From positions 128,075 to 192,074 of the forward strand of contig WRGR01000045.1 of assembly GCA_009787085.1 (NCBI GenBank): 64,000 nt of DNA. Direction: 5' to 3'. Shown here one piece after another: positions 22,073 to 30,391 of this stretch. Below the pieces are notes generated by a model, which was not told the origin of the DNA, made no database searches, and was given only the letters and a program-made list of their open reading frames with translations. The DNA is from Actinomycetes bacterium (GTDB lineage Bacteria; Actinomycetota; Coriobacteriia; Coriobacteriales; UBA8131). Position numbers and translations under genes: made by a program. Position 1 is the stretch's first letter. Each line of letters starts with the position of its first letter.

Positions 22073-24111
22073 TGGCCAAGAAGAAAAGCGATGCAAACCA
22101 GCCGGAAATCATCGACATCGACGCGGCGGCGGCCCCGGAGGTGCCCGGTACTGCTGCTGAGACCGCTGCCGGAACCGGCAGCGGCAAAAGCGGCAAGAAC
22201 AAGCAGTCCTACGCCAGCTACCGGGCGCGGGCGACACAAAACCGCCGGGGCCCCGGCCGGACGGTGCGCGGCGCCTTCGGCGGCGGCGGCCGGGGCGGAT
22301 CCGGCCGCCCCGGCGCACCGGTGGAGAAGGCCAAGGACTTCAAGGGCAGCCTGAAGAAGCTGCTGCGCTACCTGGGGCGCTACCGCCTGGCCCTGGTCTT
22401 CGTGGCGGTCTTCGCCATCGCCTCTACCGTGTTCAGCATCGTCGGCCCGAAGATCCTCGGCACCGCCACCACCGAGCTGTTCGAGGGCATCATGGGGCAG
22501 ATCGCCGGCAGCGGCGCGGGCCCGGACTTCACCGCCATCGCCAACACGCTGGTCTTTTTGGTCGGCCTCTACCTGCTCAGCGCCTGCTTCCAGTTCGTCC
22601 AAGGCTGGGTCATGACCCGGGTCTCCAACAACGTCTGCTTCAACCTGCGCCGCGACATCAACGAGAAGATCAGCCGCCTGCCGCTCGCCTACTTCGACCG
22701 CGTGGCCACCGGCGACGTGATGAGCCACTTCACCAACGACGTCGACGCCATCCAGCAGAACCTGAGCCAGAGCGTCACCCAAGTGATCACCTCGATCGCC
22801 ATGCTGGTCGGCATCCTGGCCATGATGTTCTCCATCAGCTGGGTGATGGCGCTGATCGCCATCGTCACCCTGCCGGTATCCGCTGCGGTGATCGCCCTGA
22901 TCGTCAAGCGCTCGCAGAAGCACTTCGTCGCCCAGCAGGACTACCTGGGCGAGGTCAACGGCCTGGTGGAGGAGAGCTACGGCGGCCACGCCATCGTCAA
23001 GGCCTTCAACGGCGAGGCGGCTGCGGTCGCCGACTTCGACCGCAGCAACTCGACGCTCTACAACTCGGCCTGGCGGGCGAACTTCCTCTCCGGACTGATG
23101 ATGCCGATCATGAACATCATCTCCAACCTCGGCTACGTGGTGGTCTGCATCATCGGCGCCTCGCTGGCCATCAGGGGCTCGATCACCGTCGGCGACATCC
23201 AGGCCTTCATCCAGTACATGCGCAACTTCCAGCAGCCGATCGTGCAGGTCTCGCAGATCTCCAACATTTTGCAGCAGACCATGGCCGGCGCCGAGCGCAT
23301 CTTCGCCTTCTTGGAGGAGGACGAGATCGTGCCGGACGTCGCCGACTCCGAGGCCGTCAAGCCCGCCGAGGTCGAGGCCTCCGTGCGCTTCGATCATGTC
23401 TGCTTCGGCTACGACCCCGAGGCGCCGGTGATCAGGGACTTCTCCGCCACGGTCAAGCCGGGGGAGAAGATCGCCATCGTCGGCCACACCGGTGCCGGCA
23501 AGACCACCGTCGTCAAGCTTTTGGAGCGCTTCTACGACGTGGACTCCGGGGCCATCCTGATCGGCGGCCACGACATCCGCAGCTTCAAGCGCAACGACCT
23601 GCGCAGCCTGACCGGCATGGTGCTGCAGGACACCTGGCTGTTCAACGGCAGCGTCGCCGACAACATCCGCTACGGCAAGCTGGATGCCACAGACGAGGAG
23701 GTGCGCGAGGCGGCGCGGATCGCCCAGGCCGACCACTTCATCCGCACCCTGCCCGCAGGCTACCAGATGGAGCTGAACGAGGAGGCCACCAACGTAAGCC
23801 TCGGCCAAAAGCAGCTTTTGACCATCGCCCGGGCGGTGCTGCACAACCCGCAGATCCTGATCCTGGACGAGGCCACCAGCTCCATCGACACCCGCACCGA
23901 GCTTTTGATCCAAAAGGCCATGGACAACCTGATGGCCGGGCGCACCAGCTTCATCATCGCCCACCGCCTCTCGACCATCAAAAACGCCGACCTGATACTG
24001 GTAATGGAGAACGGCGACATAGTGGAACAAGGCAGCCACGCCGAGCTGCTGGCCAGGGGCAAGGCCTACGCCGAGCTGTACAACTCGCAGTTCGACGTGG
24101 GGGAAGGGTAG
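22072..24111 (+). CDS. Heterodimeric ABC exporter, catalytic partner subunit
   Basis: This 679-residue half-transporter pairs with the preceding gene; its ATG shares one base with the upstream TGA, and AAGGAGGTG lies just ahead. An Arg/Gly-rich cytosolic extension of about 85 residues precedes the six-helix membrane domain. The ATPase has Walker A GHTGAGKTT, Walker B LILDEATSSID with the catalytic Glu, but a deviant signature VSLGQKQ instead of SGGQ. Together with the Asp in its partner, this gives one consensus and one degenerate ATP site, the hallmark of asymmetric exporters of drugs, peptides or lipids. Confidence 0.95.
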   Translation: MAKKKSDANQPEIIDIDAAAAPEVPGTAAETAAGTGSGKSGKNKQSYASYRARATQNRRGPGRTVRGAFGGGGRGGSGRPGAPVEKAKDFKGSLKKLLRYLGRYRLALVFVAVFAIASTVFSIVGPKILGTATTELFEGIMGQIAGSGAGPDFTAIANTLVFLVGLYLLSACFQFVQGWVMTRVSNNVCFNLRRDINEKISRLPLAYFDRVATGDVMSHFTNDVDAIQQNLSQSVTQVITSIAMLVGILAMMFSISWVMALIAIVTLPVSAAVIALIVKRSQKHFVAQQDYLGEVNGLVEESYGGHAIVKAFNGEAAAVADFDRSNSTLYNSAWRANFLSGLMMPIMNIISNLGYVVVCIIGASLAIRGSITVGDIQAFIQYMRNFQQPIVQVSQISNILQQTMAGAERIFAFLEEDEIVPDVADSEAVKPAEVEASVRFDHVCFGYDPEAPVIRDFSATVKPGEKIAIVGHTGAGKTTVVKLLERFYDVDSGAILIGGHDIRSFKRNDLRSLTGMVLQDTWLFNGSVADNIRYGKLDATDEEVREAARIAQADHFIRTLPAGYQMELNEEATNVSLGQKQLLTIARAVLHNPQILILDEATSSIDTRTELLIQKAMDNLMAGRTSFIIAHRLSTIKNADLILVMENGDIVEQGSHAELLARGKAYAELYNSQFDVGEG

Positions 24112-24171
24112 GCCAGAAGGGAGCCGCCGCTCGTCTCGAATTGGTCTTGATACGAGTCATGCTTTCCCGGG

Positions 24172-24201
24172 GCGACAGGTTGGAGGCTTCCGTGATAGAA
24201 T
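24172..24201 (+). promoter_or_regulatory. tRNA-Arg promoter
   Basis: TAGAAT (24196-24201) ends 11 bases before the tRNA. GCGACA (24172-24177) lies 18 bp upstream as a -35 candidate. Confidence 0.4.
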
Positions 24202-24212
24202 ATCCTCCTTAC

Positions 24213-24288
24213 GCCCTCGTAGCTCAGGGGAGAGAGCACAGGTTTCCTAAACCTGGTGTCGGCCGTTCGAATCGGCCCGGGGGCACCA
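24213..24288 (+). tRNA. tRNA-Arg (anticodon CCT)
   Basis: The 76-base gene folds as a full cloverleaf. The acceptor stem GCCCTCG pairs with CGGGGGC. The D stem is GCTC/GAGC. The anticodon stem CAGGT/ACCTG closes a TTCCTAA loop with anticodon CCT, which reads AGG. The T stem is GGCCG/CGGCC around TTCGAAT. Discriminator A and an encoded CCA follow. Confidence 0.95.
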
Positions 24289-24299
24289 TCAAACTGCGA

Positions 24300-24356
24300 A
24301 GCTGAGCCACCGGAGCATGGCCGCCCCTGTTCCGCCCCGGTTCCGGTGGCTCAGCT
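24300..24356. terminator. Bidirectional hairpin between tRNA-Arg and the sigma factor gene
   Basis: AGCTGAGCCACCGGA (24300-24314) and TCCGGTGGCTCAGCT (24342-24356) form a perfect 15-bp stem with a 27-base loop. The convergent sigma factor gene ends inside the right arm. No clear T-tract follows, so termination is inferred from position. Confidence 0.5.
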
Positions 24357-24995
24357 GTCTTCTGCCTTTTCGATCAGCAACCGATTCAGGGCCTGTTTGC
24401 CTTTGGAAATATTGCTGGCCACCGAACCCACCTGCACTTGCAGTATCTTGGCGATCTCCTTATAGCTGAAACCGCCGAAGTAATGCAGTGTCAAGGCTGT
24501 CCGCTGGGCAGTGGTCAATTTTTTCAGGCAACCTAACAACAGCTCCCGGGCTTCCAAGGCATCCATCCTGGCCTCCGGCTGATCGTTAGGGTCGCCCGCC
24601 AGTTGCCGCTCTATCATCTCAACTGCTACAGCCGATTCCAATCCCAAGTCGCAGTCTTGGTGTTTGCGACGGCGCTGGTTGGCACGTAGACAGGCACGCG
24701 TAATGATCCGCTGTAGCCAAGCCGTAAAGGCCTCCGGATTCTTCAACTGTCCGATGTTCGCTATGACCTGCGCTATTACGTCTTGGGCAACATCCTCCGC
24801 ATGGCTGGGATCATCAAGCTGCAAAGAACAGCTGACGGCGATCATTTTGCGAAAGCGGATAACCAAAGCCTCCAAGGCACTACGCTCCCCCGCTACCGCC
24901 GTTTTGATCAGCAAGTTCAGTTCAGTGGCAGTACCAGAGTCAGAGCCGGCCGCAGCCGTACTACCGCCAGCGTCTGTGTCAGGGGAACGTGACAT
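24351..24995 (-). CDS. ECF-type RNA polymerase sigma factor
   Basis: This 214-residue protein has region 2 (residues about 40-110, DDPSHAEDVAQDVIAQVIAN and EAFTAWLQRIITRACLRANQ) and region 4 (about 150-205, LTTAQRTALTLHYFGGFSYK followed by EIAKILQVQVGSVASNISKGK). It lacks regions 1 and 3, so it is an extracytoplasmic-function sigma factor. It lies 17 bases after a CPBP protease gene, itself overlapping a lipoprotein gene. A membrane protease and an extracytoplasmic lipoprotein next to an ECF sigma could form its control circuit, but no typical anti-sigma domain is visible. Confidence 0.9.
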   Translation of the reverse strand: MSRSPDTDAGGSTAAAGSDSGTATELNLLIKTAVAGERSALEALVIRFRKMIAVSCSLQLDDPSHAEDVAQDVIAQVIANIGQLKNPEAFTAWLQRIITRACLRANQRRRKHQDCDLGLESAVAVEMIERQLAGDPNDQPEARMDALEARELLLGCLKKLTTAQRTALTLHYFGGFSYKEIAKILQVQVGSVASNISKGKQALNRLLIEKAEDS

Positions 24996-25012
24996 GATTG
25001 GTCGGTCGTTCC

Positions 25013-26089
25013 CTAAAACATGCTGCCGACGCTGATAGCCAAGGCCAGTAACAACGCACCCAGAAAAACAGGATTGCTAAAAGCTATCCTGAAGGGATGC
25101 GGCGTTGGATCAGGCGGGGATGCCAAGGTGGTATCGGCCATTGGCGCACCGGCGGGCACATCAACCGGCGACCCTAACGCGAGGCGCATGCTCACGGGCT
25201 GCATAACCCGCAACTGCTCGGCAATGCGCTGTCGCCTAAACACCAAGATCAGCACAGTTCCGATAACGCAACAGAAATACAGGCCGTTCACGGCAAGACC
25301 CAGCATTATGAGCGAGCCGTCATTTGCGCCGGCCAAATTAGCGGCCGCCAAAGTAATGGCCAGGCTGAAGCCATTGTTTAAAAGATGCAGCAATATTGCC
25401 CATTTCAGGGAAAACCGGTAAGCAGCATAACCCAGCAGCAAACCAATCGCGAAGGCAAAGACCCCTTGGAGCAAAATCAGGTGATAGGCCGCAAAAAGCA
25501 ACGAGGAAATGACGATGGCAAAAGTCGCCCCATAACGCTCCAAGGATCGCATGATGGCACCGCGAAAGATCAACTCTTCAAAGACCGGCCCGATCAACAC
25601 AATATAGACGATCCCGACCGGCGACATCAATGTGTCGATGGCGGCTTCGTAGGCATCGCTCAGCGAGGGACCGAAGCTGCCGATCAATCCGTCTATCACC
25701 GTGCTAACGTAGCCTACCAGCCCTTGGGTGCTGAGCATCATGACGGCCAGTGCCAGTAAAACCGGAATATTGACCGGGCCGTTGACATGCCCGATATCAT
25801 GGGCCAGCAGCTTCTTGCCACGTAGGCCGAACATTGCCAGAAAACCCAAAACAATGCCGACAATCGCTGTGATGCCGTTAATGTAGCCTGACGAAGCTGC
25901 TATCGCTGCCTCAAATTCAGAAAGATCGTTAGGACCGATTCCCAAACTACTAACAATATAGAAACTCCAAGCCGCACTGACCATCATCGTCGAGACGATA
26001 AGAATGGCAAAGAAGCCCAGCATCACCAAGACAATCCGAATAAGCAAGCGACGCAATTTGCTCCGATACTGACTGGCAAGCTCAGCCAT
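25013..26089 (-). CDS. CPBP family intramembrane glutamic protease
   Basis: This polytopic protein carries the CPBP (Abi) motifs: PVFEELIFRGAIMRSLERYG (EExxxR) near residue 170, FAAYHLILLQ and HLLNNGFS, whose Glu and His residues form the active site. Eight or more membrane helices are evident; the C-terminal cytosolic stretch has a Pro-rich region and a last helix. Members process prenylated or membrane proteins, give bacteriocin self-immunity, or act as proteases on anti-sigma factors. The chosen start (MAELASQYRSKL) shares one base with the upstream stop (TAATG). The stop TAG is followed by GGAACGACCGACCAAT, an eroded element end. Confidence 0.87.
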   Translation of the reverse strand: MAELASQYRSKLRRLLIRIVLVMLGFFAILIVSTMMVSAAWSFYIVSSLGIGPNDLSEFEAAIAASSGYINGITAIVGIVLGFLAMFGLRGKKLLAHDIGHVNGPVNIPVLLALAVMMLSTQGLVGYVSTVIDGLIGSFGPSLSDAYEAAIDTLMSPVGIVYIVLIGPVFEELIFRGAIMRSLERYGATFAIVISSLLFAAYHLILLQGVFAFAIGLLLGYAAYRFSLKWAILLHLLNNGFSLAITLAAANLAGANDGSLIMLGLAVNGLYFCCVIGTVLILVFRRQRIAEQLRVMQPVSMRLALGSPVDVPAGAPMADTTLASPPDPTPHPFRIAFSNPVFLGALLLALAISVGSMF

Positions 26090-26577
26090 TACTGATACCT
26101 CTTGCCAAGATACTCGACCCACCCTGCTGGATGCCTGTCGCCGGGGTCATGGTGTGTCCAATGAACGGTGCCGCCCTCTGATGAGTACTCGTAAATCCCG
26201 GAGAAGCCCAAGCGCTCCCCGACCTTCAGGCCATCCACCCTTGGCGCGATGTCGATATTGTGAGCAATCAGCAGGGTTTGACCGCTGCCGAGTTCGACTA
26301 TCAACCGCTGGTGCCGATCACCTTTCAGGTCGTCATCCAAGAGCCGCACGATCTTGCCCTCTCCTGTCACTGCTACACCGCTCCTTTTTTCCCGATACAG
26401 CTGATTGATCTGCTCATCTTGGCTCAATGAGGCAGTTGAGTTTGCGGCATCAGACGTACAGCCAGACACAAGAACAAACGAGCACAAGGCCAGTGCAACA
26501 ACAAGAAGGGTGCCGATTAATGCTGCTATACCAGATTGTGAGGCCGAATAACCCGCCTTACTGTTCCCCCCGTACAT
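26089..26577 (-). CDS. DUF3465 lipoprotein
   Basis: The 162-residue product has a long signal peptide with lipobox VLVSGC (Cys40). The mature part matches the DUF3465 pattern: GEGKIVRLLDDDLKGDRHQR, VELGSGQTLLIAHNIDIAPR, and a closing segment VHWTHHDP...GWVEYLGKRYQ. Function of the family is unknown; the many His and Asp residues suggest metal or nucleotide chemistry at the cell surface, but that is a guess. It lies directly after the large ABC transporter gene and is coupled to the CPBP protease. Confidence 0.85.
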   Translation of the reverse strand: MYGGNSKAGYSASQSGIAALIGTLLVVALALCSFVLVSGCTSDAANSTASLSQDEQINQLYREKRSGVAVTGEGKIVRLLDDDLKGDRHQRLIVELGSGQTLLIAHNIDIAPRVDGLKVGERLGFSGIYEYSSEGGTVHWTHHDPGDRHPAGWVEYLGKRYQ

Positions 26578-26593
26578 CACTCAGCCGTCAGCC

Positions 26594-29500
26594 TCACTCA
26601 CTGCGCAAGGCCTCGACCGGGTCACGGCGGGAAGCCGCCATCGAGGGGATCAGCCCGGCTACCAGCGACAACAGGCAGCTGATAGCGATCAGCCCGAGGG
26701 AAGGCAGCAGCGGCAACCTGACGATATTGGCAACATCGAAACCCTGTTCGATCAGGATGTTCGCCGGTATACAGGCCAAGGCGGTAAAGAGGATGCCGAT
26801 CACTCCAGCGGCAAAGCCAATGATCAGGGTCTCAGCATTGAAGACATTGCCAACGTTACGCTTGCTGGCACCGATAGAGCGCAGGATGCCGATCTCCTTT
26901 TTTCGCTCTAATACCGACACATAAGTAACAATACCAATCATAATCGACGAAACCACCAGAGAAATACCAACAAAGGCCATCAAGACCATCGAAATGATGT
27001 TGATGATGTCTGTCACCGAGCTCATCAGGGCCCCGACGATGTCGGTATAGGTGATGACCTTCTCCTCTTGATCAGAGTCTCTCATCCGCTGGTTGTAGGA
27101 GTCTAGGATGTTCAAGACCTGCTGCTTGCTCTCAAAATCCTTGGGGTAGATGGAAATTCCGGAAGGGCTGCCCCAGCTAGCATAGCCGAGGTCTTTCATG
27201 TTGCCGTCATAGCTCTTCTGATCGTTACCCATCAAAGTCAACATCAGCTGCGTCAATTCGTCTTCGCTGAGGTTGAAATGAAAGGCATCGGCCAAGGCCT
27301 TGGAGTCGATATGCATGATCGAAGACATGCTCTTGCCCAGCTGAGCCATGGCAGCGCCCATTCCCTTTTCCAGCTGCTTTTGTAGGGCAGCCATGAACTT
27401 GGTCATATAGCTGCCCATCGACTTCTTCAGATAGGTGTTCAGCGAGGTGCCGATCTTTTTGGTCAAAGGCTTCAAATCGACATTTTTGGAGAAGGCTGTC
27501 TGCAGCTTCTTTTGCACAGCCGGCTTCTTCAGCCATTTATTAAGGTCGCTGGCCAAGCCGTTGGTCAGGCTGTCGGTACTGATGCCTTCCGCCTTCAGAA
27601 AGTCGCTGATCACCTTGGCGCTCGCGGTAGCCAGAGCCTCTTGGTCGATCAGTCCTTGCAAACGATTGGTGATATTGGCCGACACCTGAGGCTTGGCCAG
27701 CCAGCCCGGGAAGGCAGCGATCATATCGTTGGGGTCGATGATCCCTTGGCTGCCGCAGTACTGGAGGTAATCAACCATCACATCCTGGGCCAAGGCGTTG
27801 GCACCCGGTATGTCCAATATCGCCGAAGCCGCCGAGGCCAGTTCGGACTGCGTTTTGGGCTTTTTCAAATAAGCCTGAAAGTCCTCGTTGATCTTTTTGG
27901 CTTTGGTTTCGTAGCCCGGCATATTGTCACTTAAGTAGTAATTGAGCACCGTATTGGCAAACTTGCCCAAACCGGCCAGCGGCAGGTCATTCATGGTGAT
28001 GGAGGAAAGCAGGCTGCTGATGTTAAGGGTCGGCATAGTCGGCATGCTGGCCATCAGCTCTTGGGGGTTGATGAGGTTTGAGAAGTCGATCTTCGAGAGG
28101 GCACTGGCATCGAACTTGAAGGCCTTCTTGATGCCATCCGGATCAATGGAAAGCATCTTGCTCATATCGAAATCGTTGTTGCCCTCTTTATTCAGCACAT
28201 CGAAAGTCTTGTTGGTGAAAACGTCTTTATTCGGATACTTGATCTGGGCTTTGACGATATCAGAATCGGCGGCACGCTGCATCAGGTAATCGATCAGCTC
28301 CGGAGTATAGTTGACCCCCGGTCGCAAAGGTGACAGGGTGCTGGACGAGCTGGAGCCGACCACGCCGACGATCCTGATCTTCTCAGCCTTGCTCACCAAG
28401 TTACGCATGTACTTCTTGTCGTTTTGATGACTCACATACATCTTATAGGTACTGTCATAGGTGTAGTAGTCAACGGACGGCACCAAGCGCAGATCGACAT
28501 CTAAGACATCTTGGTAACTGAAGTTCACGGTCTCAGCGGGAGGGGTGACGCTTTTTTGCTGCTGAAAGTCGTCGAGCATCTTCTCCATCTCAGCCGGGTC
28601 CTTCAAACCCAGCACATACAGCAGGTAGTCGCTGATGATATCGTTTGGCCCCAGCACCAACAGGCATTCGTTATAAGCTTGGGGCCAGCGGCCGGCCAGC
28701 ACGTCGTATTGCGGCTCCACTAGGCTGCGGTCACGGGGCAGTTGGTTGAACACACCGCTGCTCATCCCCAATGTCATGGCGCTGCTCATGCCGCTGCCAC
28801 TGCCGCCGCCGCCGGCACGGGTGCCGCCGCTCATCATCTTGCTCATCGGGTCGGGGTTGGCCTGATAGGCCTTCTGCGAAGTGTCACCGAGGTAGATCTG
28901 CGGCGTGATGTCGTATTTGTATTCGATGGCGTTCACATACTGCTGAACATGGCTTTGCGAGTCGTCGTCCAAGAACACCTTCAAGGCACTGAGGTCGTTG
29001 GCCGAGATGGATGTGAACGCCTTGGTCAGGATGCTAGTCACCCGCAGGTTGCCGTCGGCAGCGTCGCCGTTGGCGCTGTTGCTGCCATCGTTGCCAACAG
29101 ATTCTTCGGCAGCACCGCTGGAAGCAGCCATCATTGCCATCAGGTCGATGCCGGTCTTGTTGATGGTCAGCGGGTATTGGGAGAGCGTGCTTTGCTCCAC
29201 GTCTTTGATGTAGCTGTTCATGCCGTTGGCCAAGGCCAGAATGGCAGCGATGCCGATAATACCGATGGAGCCGGCAACGGCAGTCATGGCCGTTCGCCCC
29301 TTCTTGGTCATCAGGTTGGAAAAAGAGAGGGCAATGGAGGTGAAGAAGCCCATCGATGCCCGCTTGGGCACCCGGGGCGCGGCAGCCAAGGCGCTGACCG
29401 TCGGGACATAGGGGTTGGAGTCAGAGACGATATGGCCGTCTGAGAGGTTAATGGTACGGTTGGCATAAGTGGCCGCCAACTCCGGGTTGTGCGTAACCAT

Positions 29501-30082
29501 GATCACCAGGCGCTTGTCGGCGACTTTGGTCAAAAGCTCCATGATCTGAACACTGGTCTTAGAGTCCAAGGCACCGGTAGGCTCGTCGGCCAAGAGAATC
29601 TCTGGGTCGTTGATCAGTGCCCGGGCAATGGCCACCCGCTGCATCTGACCACCGGAAAGCTGGCTGGGTTTTTTGCCCATATGCCTACCTAGGCCGACCT
29701 CGTTGAGCATCGCCTGGGCACGCTTGCGGCGCTCGGACTTGGAAACACCGGAGAGGGTCAGCGCCAGCTCGACATTGGCCAGCACCGTTTGGTGGGGTAT
29801 CAGGTTGTAGCTCTGGAACACAAAGCCAATGCGGTTGTTGCGGTAGGTATCCCAGTCACGGTCCTTGTACAGCTTGGTGGACGTTCCGTCGATCACTAGT
29901 TCACCAGTGTCCGCCCGATCCAGCCCACCAATGACATTCAGCAGCGTGGTCTTGCCGGACCCCGACGGCCCCAAGATAGCCGCGAACTCGTTGTCGCGGA
30001 AAACAACCGAGAGGTCATCCAAAGCCTTCTGCTCAAAACCGGCCGTAGTATAAGACTTGGTGATATGTGCCAGCTGCAGCAT
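26594..30082 (-). CDS. MacB/FtsX-like ABC transporter, ATPase fused to permease
   Basis: One 1162-residue chain joins an ATPase (residues 1-230: GPSGSGKTT, LSGGQMQRVAIARAL, LLADEPTGALD) to a type VII permease. A membrane helix near 265-290 (GSIGIIGIAAILALANGM) is followed by a very large extracytoplasmic region of about 700 residues. The FtsX domain (three helices, IINIISMVLMAFVGISLVVS onward) is at the C-terminus with VEALRSE at the end, as in MacB. Such proteins move lipids, peptides or signals by mechanotransmission. A Gly/Ser-rich run lies near residue 425. The ATG at 30082 begins MLQLAHITKSYTTAGF; an upstream in-frame ATG adds 16 unlike residues. Confidence 0.92.
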   Translation of the reverse strand: MLQLAHITKSYTTAGFEQKALDDLSVVFRDNEFAAILGPSGSGKTTLLNVIGGLDRADTGELVIDGTSTKLYKDRDWDTYRNNRIGFVFQSYNLIPHQTVLANVELALTLSGVSKSERRKRAQAMLNEVGLGRHMGKKPSQLSGGQMQRVAIARALINDPEILLADEPTGALDSKTSVQIMELLTKVADKRLVIMVTHNPELAATYANRTINLSDGHIVSDSNPYVPTVSALAAAPRVPKRASMGFFTSIALSFSNLMTKKGRTAMTAVAGSIGIIGIAAILALANGMNSYIKDVEQSTLSQYPLTINKTGIDLMAMMAASSGAAEESVGNDGSNSANGDAADGNLRVTSILTKAFTSISANDLSALKVFLDDDSQSHVQQYVNAIEYKYDITPQIYLGDTSQKAYQANPDPMSKMMSGGTRAGGGGSGSGMSSAMTLGMSSGVFNQLPRDRSLVEPQYDVLAGRWPQAYNECLLVLGPNDIISDYLLYVLGLKDPAEMEKMLDDFQQQKSVTPPAETVNFSYQDVLDVDLRLVPSVDYYTYDSTYKMYVSHQNDKKYMRNLVSKAEKIRIVGVVGSSSSSTLSPLRPGVNYTPELIDYLMQRAADSDIVKAQIKYPNKDVFTNKTFDVLNKEGNNDFDMSKMLSIDPDGIKKAFKFDASALSKIDFSNLINPQELMASMPTMPTLNISSLLSSITMNDLPLAGLGKFANTVLNYYLSDNMPGYETKAKKINEDFQAYLKKPKTQSELASAASAILDIPGANALAQDVMVDYLQYCGSQGIIDPNDMIAAFPGWLAKPQVSANITNRLQGLIDQEALATASAKVISDFLKAEGISTDSLTNGLASDLNKWLKKPAVQKKLQTAFSKNVDLKPLTKKIGTSLNTYLKKSMGSYMTKFMAALQKQLEKGMGAAMAQLGKSMSSIMHIDSKALADAFHFNLSEDELTQLMLTLMGNDQKSYDGNMKDLGYASWGSPSGISIYPKDFESKQQVLNILDSYNQRMRDSDQEEKVITYTDIVGALMSSVTDIINIISMVLMAFVGISLVVSSIMIGIVTYVSVLERKKEIGILRSIGASKRNVGNVFNAETLIIGFAAGVIGILFTALACIPANILIEQGFDVANIVRLPLLPSLGLIAISCLLSLVAGLIPSMAASRRDPVEALRSE

Positions 30083-30391
30083 TCCTAGGCTTTCTGGTTT
30101 CTTCTGAAGGATTAACAGAGGGTCGAGCACACAAACACAGGTTCATTGTACGGGTCTTGGCCACTGGTCTTTGCTAGCATTGGATTACGGTTGAGCAACC
30201 AAGTTCGCCGCAACCCCGTTACCACCCGGGTAGCAACGGCCTGTTTATGAGAAAATAGACTATTGTTGACAAAGACCGCCCATCGGCAGGAAGGCGGTTG
30301 CCAATGTGCTCGTCATCTCGCAACGGGGGGCGTATTGGTCGTTCATGACAGATGGCCTTATGGTCGCTGTTCGGCTACGTTAGGGTGGTTA
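30083..30391. other. Divergent promoter region
   Basis: This 309-bp gap separates the ABC transporter (minus) and foldase (plus). On the minus strand TTGTCA (30267-30272) and CATAAA (30244-30249) are 17 bp apart and could drive the transporter. No clear plus-strand promoter or gene was found. Confidence 0.35.

Noticed and set aside
21856-24039. Long minus-strand open frame (727 codons) antisense to the second ABC exporter gene
   Set aside because: The composition is almost entirely Asp, His, Val, Gly and Leu, a mirror of codon use on the other strand, and there is no ribosome binding site.
24289-24360. tRNA-associated integration site (att)
   Set aside because: No duplicate of the tRNA 3' end and no integrase were seen in the window; the inverted repeat is better explained as a hairpin.
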